NCBI RefSeq assembly: GCF_030272615.1
Contig: NC_081410.1
Coordinates: 224,301,415-224,365,414 of the forward strand
Source of the DNA: Cryptomeria japonica
Taxonomy: Eukaryota > Streptophyta > Pinopsida > Cupressales > Cupressaceae
Length of the DNA: 64,000 nucleotides
Direction of reading: 5' to 3'
The notes below the pieces were generated by a model. That model did not search any database. It saw only the letters and a list, made by a program, of their open reading frames with translations, and was not told the DNA's origin. Below, piece by piece: positions 55,429 through 64,000 of this stretch (the first letter of the stretch is position 1; each line of letters begins with the position of its first letter). Both the position numbers and the translations under genes were made by a program.

Positions 55429-57133
55429 TCAAACTCCTCTGAATAACATCCCATCTTGAATGAAATAACCCAACCATTTGCTTCTGTCTACCATAACCGG
55501 TTCTCTACATGCTTTCCAAGGTTCTGCAAAATCCAGGTTTTCATCATACAAGGTCTTCAAATCTTCAATTCCTAATACTATAACTCTCATCTCTGTTAGC
55601 AAATTCCTTCTCCGACTCAATGCATCAACAAATTTGTTAGATTCCCCACTTCTATGCTTCAACACAAAGGTGTAACTCTAGAAGAATTCTACCCATGTCA
55701 TATGTCTCTGATTCAACTTACTCTGACAATTCAAATAATGCAAAGCTTGATGATTTGTATACAACACAAACTTCTTAGGCAACAAGTAATGTCTCCACTT
55801 CTTCAAGTCTTGAACTATGGCATAAAACTCTTGATCATACATTGAATATCTCCTTTGGGAATCATTCAGTTTCTCAATGAAATAGGCTACTGATATCCCT
55901 TCCTAACTCAAGACTACTCCTATTGTTATTCCACTTACATCACAGTCCAAATGAAATACTTTATTAAAATATGTTAAAGCTAACACAGGTTGCTTGGTTA
56001 CTTTTTGCTTCAACAGTTCAAAACTTTTGTTTTCTCCAGTGGTCTGCTTGAATTCCTTCTAATCTCCTCTCATGGTCTCAGTCATAGGGTTACAAAATGA
56101 ACTGAAATTTTTGATAAACTTTCGATAAAAACTAGCCAATCCATGAAATGATCTTACCTCTCCAACGCTTTCCAATGTAGACCATTCAACAATTGCTTTC
56201 ACTTTCTTAGGGTCCATCTTTAAACCATCCTTAGATATCACAAATTCCAAATAGACTAACTCATCCTTCATAAAAGAACACTTCTTGATATTGATCAACA
56301 ACTTCTCTTCTCTCAATCTCTGCAAAACTTGTCTTAACTGCAACAAATGCTCCCCTCTTGTCTTATTGAAAATTAGAATATCATCCAAATACACAATAAA
56401 AAATTAGCCAATAATTTCTTCAATACCTCATTCATCAACCTCATGAAAGTACTCGCTTCTTAGTCAATCCAAAAGGCATCACCAACTATTCATATAGTCC
56501 TTCATTTGTCTTAAATGTTCTCTTCCACTCATCACCTTCTCTGATCTTGATCTGATGATATCCACTCTTCAAATCTATCTTTGCAAAGTATTTTACTCCA
56601 CTCAAATAGTCAAATATGTCATCCATCCTAGGCAAAGGAAACTAGTATTTTACTATGATCTTGTTTATTACTCTTGAATCGATACACATTCTCCACTCTC
56701 CATTCTTCTTAGGTGTTAATACTTCTAGTGCTGCATAAGGGCTCAGACTTTTTGTGATCAAACCTTTCTTCAATAGATCCTGTACTTGTCTATTTAGTTA
56801 TCCATTCTCTATTGGTGTCAACTGGTGTGCAACTTTGTTAGGAAAACTAGCTTCAGGAACCAAGCCCATGCAATGACTAATACTTCACATGGGTGGCAAT
56901 CCATTAGGTACATTATCTAAAATGATGTCCTCATATTCTATTAGTAAATCTCTTATCTCTTTCGGTTTCAGCCTCCCATTCTTCTTAGGAATTAAGGCAA
57001 AACACACATTCTCATGTCTTAGTCCATCCATGAATTTCCTTGCATCTACTAAACAGGTTCTAGCATTCGTACAGACTTCATTCTTCAAAGGTTCCTCCAA
57101 AGGCAACAAGGTTTGTTTCATCCCATTGGTCAC
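55429..57133 (-). pseudogene. pol: Reverse transcriptase and RNase H of the chromovirus
   Basis: NVPNGLPPM near the start, [64 protein letters not shown] (then a frameshift near 56450), VYLDDILIFNKTRGEHLLQL with the catalytic YLDD, GLKMDPKKVKAIVEW, FHGLASFYRKFIKNFS, then RNase H IEKLNDSQRRYSMYDQEFYA, LHYLNCQ and LKHRSGESNKFVDALSRR. Several stops and at least one frameshift. Confidence 0.92.
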
Positions 57134-57560
57134 AATAGTGTATGTATTCTTTCTCCCATCCTATACTGCCTGTCTATAAAACAACCAAGGTCTACCCAAA
57201 AAAATATGACAAATATCCATAGGCATAATATCACACAAGACTTCATCATGATAATTCCAAATTTTCAATTTCACCAAACATTAATCACTTACTAACAACT
57301 TATGTTTGTCCTGAATCCATGTTATCTGATAAGGCTTAGGGTGTTTCAATCTCTCCATTTTCAACTTATTCACCATCTCTAGTGAAACAAGATTATCTAA
57401 ACTACCCCTATCAATAACAAATTGTCAACATTTACCAAATCCCTTACATCTAGTCTTGAACATATTCTTCCTCTGCAAGGGCTCTTCATCTCCTTCGGTA
57501 TGACACAAATCTCTCCTCATCATCAACAATTAGCCATCTTCTAGTTTATTGTCTAATCTA
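57134..57560 (-). pseudogene. pol: Aspartic protease region of the chromovirus
   Basis: QFVIDRGSLDNLVSLEMVNK stands where IDSGS(T)xN is expected: the Ser/Thr of D-S/T-G is Arg, so activity is doubtful. Downstream ICHIFLGRPWLFYRQAVQDG is the conserved LGRPWL(Y/F) motif that closes the domain. Confidence 0.85.
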
Positions 57561-58301
57561 GTGGGGTTTTCTTCCACTATAGGTTCTCTTCCAGTAGTTT
57601 TTGTCTACATACACTCAAATGCACGATGTCCTTCTCCTCCACACTTATAGCAAGTTCCTCTAAATTTCCTCTTGTCTTGTCTTCCAAAATTCTCATTCCA
57701 GTAACCATTTGGTTCTCTCCTCTGGTAGAAATTTCTATCATCCTTCCTGTATGAATTACCTTCTTTGTTCACTTCCTTTTCCTTTCTTTGGTCTATACTA
57801 TTTCCTCTTCCTCCTTGAAATCTTCCTCTGGTAAACCTTCAACCTCTACCTCTCTACCTCTACTCATGTCTTTTGTTTAACTTCTCTTCTTCCTTTAGGA
57901 CATACTGATAAGCCTCTTCAACACTATCCAATTTGATCAATCTCAATTCATCTTTTATAGACATTTGCAATCCATTCAAATATCTTGCAACTTGTTCAAC
58001 TTCATCATCAACATGTTTGGATCTGATATTCAACTTGTAAAATGCTTTGGTGTACTCCTTCACACTAGATTCCTTCTATCTCAAATTCTACAACTTCTGG
58101 AACAAATCCATTTGATAATTTGTTGGCACAAACTTTTATTTCAACTTAACAATCATCCAATCCCATATCTTAATTTTCTCTTTACCTCTCCTCTATCTAT
58201 CAACTTTCAAATGCTCCCACCATAGAGATGCATGACCTTTCAACTGGGTACAGGCATATTTCACCTTCCTCTCTTCTATAGTGTTTTCAAATTCAAAATA
58301 A
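57561..58301 (-). pseudogene. gag: gag of the chromovirus, C-terminal part
   Basis: Begins after the solo LTR: YFEFENTIEERKVKYACTQL, KGHASLWWEHLK, YTKAFYKLNIRSKHVDDEVE, RYLNGLQMSIKDELRLIKLD, an Arg/Gly-rich stretch, and zinc knuckle CYKCGGEGHRAFEC (57609-57652), with intact CX2CX4HX4C ligands. Six or more stops. Confidence 0.9.
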
Positions 58302-59222
58302 TGTTGGAAATTGACACTCATTGGATTCATTTTGTTGTTATTGATGGCAGCAACAAGATATGATGGAAGTCATAAACTGACACTACGAAGCATATACCGG
58401 TAGATACCGACTTTGGAGAATTCAGAGCTACACCAACAACAACATCGGCATCAATACTTCTTTGGAAGCCGACATCAAGGAGGATTTACTTAAATCATTT
58501 TGTAATTAATATTGTCAAGGCCGACATTGAATATCTTTTGTAAATATATTGTAAGCTGACATAAGGCATATCATTTGTAATAGGTTTATAGGTCAGTCTG
58601 CTAGGTTATTTTTGTAAGGAAGCAAGATATATAAAATGTGTGGATATAGGAGAATATAGCACAATTGTATGATGAAAAATATATGTATGGAGATCATTTT
58701 TTATGTGAATTCTATATCATGCAATGATTTGTAGATAGCTTGGAAATCATTCTTGGAGGAGAAGTGATACCGGTAGCAGTTTAGAGTTTATGAACTAGTA
58801 TAGAGTAGAACCAGAACCGGAACTCTGTTTGGCATAGTAGATGCATTCTTGATTTTATTTTTAATAATTTACTTTGGTAGAAATCTTGTAGTCAGTGAGG
58901 CTCTTTAGTGATGAGCAGTATGCTCTTGGTAGTGTGCCTTCTTGCAAGTGCAAGCCCTTATTATATGTAATATCTTTTCATATGGCTAGTGAACTGATAT
59001 TGTGGGTCACAAATCCCACTGTGGTTTTTCCTCATTGAGTTTTTCCACGTATAGATTTTGTGTGTTATGGTGTTCATTTATGTGGATGGTTTATTTTCTT
59101 ATTTTTATATGTTTATTTGTTTACTAGTATATATATGTATGGTCTAGAAAGTTAAAAACTATTCATTCTAACAGAAGACTAATTCACTCCCCCTCTCAGT
59201 GTTCTTGGATCCCAACAAATAC
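58297..59222 (+). mobile_element. Solo LTR (916 bp) inside the chromovirus gag, TSD AATAA/AATAC
   Basis: 58302-59217 opens TGTTGGAAATTGACACTC and ends TTCTTGGATCCCAACA. Its flanks are AATAA (58297-58301) and AATAC (59218-59222), one mismatch. Removing it restores gag codons across MEKY / FEFENT. It belongs to the same broad copia LTR group as 9711 and 30272 (GTTATTGATGGCAGCAAC, CATACCGGTAGATACCG, CACTCCCCCTCTCAG). TATATAAAA at 58628-58636 is a probable TATA box. Confidence 0.92.
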
Positions 59223-59545
59223 TTCTCCATCTCTGAGATCCAATTCATCAATTCATCTGAATCTAATTTCCCATCATATTCCAGTGGGGTAAAATGAGGT
59301 TTAGTATTCTCCCTACTCAAAATCCTCAAAAACCTTTCCTCATCCGGATCAAATGCCGGTAGGTTTTCTTGCTCTGTTGGGGCTTCTTCTCCTTCATCTT
59401 CACTTACATCTTTAATATGGTGGCCTCTTCTTTGGGTTGTCTCCATGGCTTCTAACTGGGCTGCTATTCCTTGCAACATCTCTATCCCAGGAGGGTTTGT
59501 ATTCCCACGTACTCCACCATTCCTAGCTCCTCTTCGTGCCATCAT
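59223..59545 (-). pseudogene. gag: gag of the chromovirus, N-terminal part
   Basis: Starts MMARRGARNGGVRGNTNPPG at 59545, with an acidic region (DVSEDEGEEAPTEQE) and the capsid start PLEYDGKLDSDELMNWISEM, then EKY where the solo LTR cuts. Open over this length. Confidence 0.9.
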
Positions 59546-59636
59546 TCATGCTAGTCCTCTACAGCTACAAGTCGGATCCACAATCTGCCACCCTACATCA
59601 AAATCTTAGGACACTTAACCTCCGGAATGAAACTTC

Positions 59637-59648
59637 GCTTTGATACCA
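59637..59648 (-). promoter_or_regulatory. Primer-binding site of the chromovirus
   Basis: TGGTATCAAAGC on the minus strand, two bases from the LTR inner end at 59651; one mismatch from the iMet form. Confidence 0.88.
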
Positions 59649-59650
59649 CT

Positions 59651-60548
<898 letters not shown>

Positions 60549-61276
60549 GATGTAAATAAATATTTCTTCATGTTGTGCACTTTTTTGAGCTGTTCTTTGA
60601 TGTTATCAGACAAAATTTGAGCCCAGTCATGATATTGTCCTCCATCCAAAATTGTCAACATGAATGAGAACATCCATGGCTGAAAGTGTCGACATGCAGT
60701 TTTGTCGAAGGCCTTGCTAAGCATTATCATCAAATTCCTTTGTGGTTCTTTGAAATTATGCCTTAAAATTTCATTTTCTTTTAGGCCTGTCTTTCTTTCC
60801 TCCTCGAGCCATTCCTCATTCATTCTCTTCTTGCATTGGATCATATTCTGGTTCCATTCTCTTTCACCATCTTCTTCTCCTTCAACCAATACCTCCCTCC
60901 TAGTGGGAATTTGGAACACTAGGGCCAACATATTTGACAACAAATCAATTACCGGTTTCCTATCAGCATCGACACATTGCCTAGTGTCGAGTTTATAAAA
61001 TTGTGCAACTTGCATTATAAACTCCAACACTTGTACTGATTGCAAGAAAATAGTCACCTCTACTAGATCGGATCTTTTGATCCTCCTATATTCTTCACTC
61101 AATCCTAGTTTCTCTAATTATCTTTCTATATCTTTGACCTCTATGTGCTCGATCTCTATGTCTGTTACCCATTGGATGGCATCCTCCAGCTTGGAGGCAT
61201 ATGTTTGCCCCTAGTATTGATATTTCAATGTGATTGGCAGCTTCTCAAGATCTTTTTTCTTTGGGGAAGATTCCAT
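60549..61276 (-). pseudogene. Unknown ORF, possible distant aORF relative, cut by the chromovirus
   Basis: From ATG at 61276: MESSPKKKDLEKLPITLKYQ, a stop, GQTYASKLEDAIQWVTDIE, a stop (61125), then open: YRRIKRSDLVEVTIFLQSVQ, VIDLLSNMLALVFQIPTRRE, HFQPWMFSFMLTILDGGQYH, DWAQILSDNIKEQLKKVHNM and KKYLFTSDV, ended by the chromovirus LTR at 60548. Not recognised as a named family. DWAQILSDNIKEQLKKV resembles the aORF stretch CEWLKDELIDNLKKIKGDKK, so it may belong to the same broad superfamily (weak inference). Reading past 60548 enters LTR sequence and is not part of the gene. Confidence 0.6.
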
Positions 61277-61539
61277 TAAACATAGCTAACCCTGCAAAAC
61301 AAACCAAACAAACATCAAACACTACTCAAAGAGAAAACAGTGCAAAAATAGTTCACCTCGGGACTCTAGGTTCTCGGGGTTCCGAGGTGAGAAAATGCAA
61401 AAGACCATGAAGAAAACCTGGGACTTCGAAAGTCTGGGATCCCAAGTTAAGACCGCTGACAAAACTAAAAAACTTGGAACACCGGGGACCCAAGATACCG
61501 AAATCACCAAAAGCTAATATTCACAATAAATGAATATTA
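61277..61539 (-). repeat. Leader with imperfect CCGAG/CTCGG repeats
   Basis: Upstream of the unknown ORF. GGGACTCTAGGTTCTCGGGGTT, GGGACTTCGAAAGTCTGGGATC and CTTGGAACACCGGGGACCCA are related, partly palindromic blocks about 60-75 bases apart. No gene seen. Confidence 0.6.
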
Positions 61540-62066
61540 CTTACAATATTCACTCACTAGCCAATAAATGAATATTACTTACAATAGGAGCCTACACATG
61601 CAGGAAGGCCAAGTGCCTAAAGCTCACTACTTAAGTACCAAAGGGAAGTCTCACTGACTTACAAAAATGGATTATGCAAATCCAATATCATGTACTACTT
61701 CGGTTCAGCATCTGTTATGCCAGGTTTAGTACCGGTTTAAGCTCATACAACTTCCATAAACCTTATTCCAAAATGTGCCTTAATATTCGCATGTTCGCAT
61801 CTGCCTATTACATTCCATACATACATGATCCTACAAGATCTCATACTTATATGAGTCCTATTATAATTCGCCTCATCAGCTTACAAAAAGATTTCACAAT
61901 TAAATACAAAATATAATAAATAAAATCCCGTCGGCTGAGTTGTCGGTAATCATCTTTGCCATTGCCCGTGTCGGTGCCTGCCGGTGTCATAGGATTGTAA
62001 GGTTGCCATCAATGACAATACCTTCAATCACCTACAATTTCTCATTGGAATGTGCATTTTCCAGCA
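61540..62066 (-). repeat. 3' LTR of element D, partial
   Basis: Related to the B LTRs: TTACTTACAATAGGAGCCT, CATGCAGGAAGGCC, AGTACCGGTTTAAGCTCA and ATGACAATACC. The outer part is missing; a short duplication (AATAAATGAATATTACTTAC twice, from 61530) marks the junction. The inner end reads CCAGCA at 62061-62066. Confidence 0.85.
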
Positions 62067-62238
62067 ATCTCCCCCGTTGGCATTCATGGCAACACTCATG
62101 AGAAAAAGTCAAAATTATATCCAAAAATGTGTTGTCCAAAAAAATCTTGCCAAAATTGTGTGCTCCAAAATTGTGTGCTCCCCCTGAGCAGATGATGTCT
62201 TCTGCCAATCATTTTTCTAATTCTACCACTCCCCCTTT
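62067..62238 (-). promoter_or_regulatory. Triple polypurine-tract block of element D
   Basis: On the minus strand: CCAAAGGGGGAGTGG (about 62227-62240), CTCAGGGGGAGCACAC (about 62176-62190) and AACGGGGGAGATT abutting the LTR. Spacing and order match element B. Confidence 0.75.
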
Positions 62239-62319
62239 GGCATCAATGAAAAAGGCTGTCAATTAATGTCAATTGAGTGTAGTTCTTGTTACAATCCCTG
62301 TAACCGTTGGGTTACAATC

Positions 62320-64000
62320 TGATATAGATCCGCTAATGCATAATTCAAGTTGTTAGTGAACCTCTCACTATCCTTCAATGCTACTTCTATCCTTTGGATG
62401 GTACCGGTGAGTATGTGCATTTTCTCAAGGAGATGAGGATGTCTAGTTTCGGACCTAGTCTACATTTGAGTTCCTTAGCCTTGTATTTTATACTTTCCTT
62501 TTTCTTTTCCAATTTTTCAAGTTTTTCCTCAAAACCTGCTATCTCTTGCTCTATTACCGATATGGGTTCACCAATGAGATTGTCAGCTATATCATTTATT
62601 TCTTTTTGTACTATGTTGATTTCCTTGTCAATATCCACTGTCAGAACATCACTCTTGTAGGTGGCTTTGTACAACTCCTTAATTTCATTAAAGTTTTGTT
62701 TAGTGCCAGTAGGAGAAGGTCAATGTGTTCCGTGCACTTCTTTATTGTCTTTTCAAAGAATTTTTCTTTTTCCTTGTTCATTTTCTCACTGAATGTCTCC
62801 TCACTAATCTAATCAGCTGTCAAAAGATTGCCGATGATGTACTTAGACAATGTGTCTAGTTGACTCAAAGAATCTTTATTTTCCACATTGCACTTGGGTA
62901 CAATCAGTTCAATAAAGGAATTGTGTCATCAATAGCCTTATGTGTCTGTGCATTACACTCTATGATTTTCTTGATGGAATCTAATAATACTTCTATTACA
63001 TTTTTCGGTCTGAATACTGTTAAGGAGGAACCAGATGACTGTCCAACTACCTTAATGATCTGCAATCCACCGGTGTGAGTAACCTCTTCACTTATGTTGA
63101 CCTCTGGTAGGCTAGTTTGAGTCTACATTTCTACTAGAAAAGGTTTGGGTTTCTCAGGTGTTGTTGGTGGCACTATCTTTGTCTGAACCTTTTCCTCTTC
63201 ATGTTTCTTAGAATGTACCTTTGTCAGTTTCTCTGTGCTTTCCATTGCTGGTTTCTTTGATTGTGTCTTAGTGTTAACTACCTATTTTTCTGTATGTACC
63301 TCTGAACTATCTACTGTCGGTATCTCAATAGATTTATCAGTAGTCGGTTGCTCAGTAGGTTTTTTAGTGTGTACATCAGTGGTATATGTCTTTCCAGTAT
63401 CTAGGGGATCAGTTGATTGTTCAGTATGTGTTTCAATCCCAATCTCAACATTTCCAATTGTATCCTCAACATTTGTCTCAACTACAATGTCCTTAGCTAG
63501 TGGCTCAGTTGCCACATCTCTCTTCTCAGTTGTTTCCTTATCAACCACAATGTTGACTTCTTGTGTGTCAATATTCATGGTATACAACACCTATGAATCA
63601 GGATTGGTGTCTTCATGTGTTGTCTCCATACTCTCAACATTATCTGTTACTAGTGGTGTATCAATGGTTTGTGCCGGTGGATTATTAGAAGAAGGTGGGG
63701 GCAAGTTATCTATTACCTTTATGCTCGAAGGACCACCTACCTTGCCTTTACCTTTATCTTTTTCTTTTTCATAAACTTTGAAAGTCTTTGGTCGTTTAAG
63801 TTCTTTTTGCTTTTCCTTCTCTACAAAGAAGATATCCCATTTTTCCGTTGTATCTTCAGTGATCTCATTTACTCTGCTAGCCATTAATGCTACATGTTGG
63901 TGACCGATGGAAAATACAGTCCTATTTGCTTCACTTATCAGTTCATCAATCTCTTCTGCTGATCTTACTGGGTGAGCTGCAAGTAGTTTTTCTACCTTTA
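62320..64000 (-). pseudogene. aORF of element D, C-terminal half
   Basis: From the window edge: EEIDELISEANRTVFSIGHQ, LMASRVNEITEDTTEKWDIF, KDKGKGKVGGPSSIKVIDNL, a stop, YTMNIDTQEVNIVVDKETTE, a long Thr/Glu/Lys/Pro linker (THTEQSTDPLDTGKTYTTDV), VIEVLLDSIKKIIECNAQTH, a frameshift, and the C-terminal coiled coil FEEKLEKLEKKKESIKYKAK. Every block has a counterpart in order in B (and the first ones in H). The linker is alignable only in composition. Function unknown. Confidence 0.8.

Larger units (their letters stand above)
61540..64000 (-). mobile_element. Element D: fourth gag+aORF-type element (runs off window)
   Basis: Partial LTR, polypurine block and the C-terminal half of an aORF co-linear with B and H. 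The gag, 5' LTR and aORF N-terminus would lie beyond 64000. Confidence 0.82.

Overview
This window is plant repeat DNA with no host gene that I can support. Almost every base belongs to nested LTR retrotransposons of the Ty1/copia and Ty3/gypsy types. Evidence includes paired LTRs, tRNA-iMet-type primer sites (TGGTATCAGAGC), polypurine tracts, gag zinc knuckles, YVDD/FVDD/YLDD reverse transcriptases, integrases, a chromodomain and several exact 5-bp target-site duplications (TSDs). Such depth of nesting with very long LTRs suggests a large plant genome, perhaps a conifer; the species is inference. All long coding regions carry stops, so they are annotated as pseudogenes.

Layout. 1-4954: minus-strand copia (Tork-like) inserted into a plus-strand Sirevirus-like copia remnant (4955-8232), which abuts a minus-strand Sirevirus-like gag-protease-integrase remnant (8233-9710). 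9711-30271: element A, an LTR element with gag and a long unknown accessory ORF (aORF) but no visible pol. It is split by a complete ~16.5-kb Tat-type gypsy element (13084-29559, TSD CTTCT). 30272-41890: element H, a second gag+aORF element. It is split by element B (31246-38580, minus), a third, which itself holds a solo LTR (34165-34960, TSD GTAAC). 41891-53762: element Z, an element with gag only and ~2.2-kb LTRs; its 5' LTR is split by a 4.55-kb solo LTR (42177-46731, TSD ACAGG). 53763-60548: minus-strand chromovirus with a solo LTR inside gag (58302-59217). 60549-61276: an unknown minus-strand ORF. 61540-64000: element D, a fourth gag+aORF-type element running off the window.

What stands out. 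(1) Four diverged LTR elements share a ~1,100-residue aORF downstream of a gag with four tandem zinc knuckles and have no pol, which suggests a non-autonomous lineage mobilised by Sirevirus-like partners. (2) The Tat element carries arrays of a short TAGCGCRT motif spaced at exactly 21 bp in its 5' leader. An inverted array lies in its 3' region, in a 21+21+18 = 60-bp higher-order period. (3) The 4.55-kb solo LTR contains seven consecutive CCACTGTG...CACAGTGG palindromes and three telomere-like hairpins. Nonsense changes are mostly CGA to TGA and CAG to TAG, as expected of methylated, silenced DNA.
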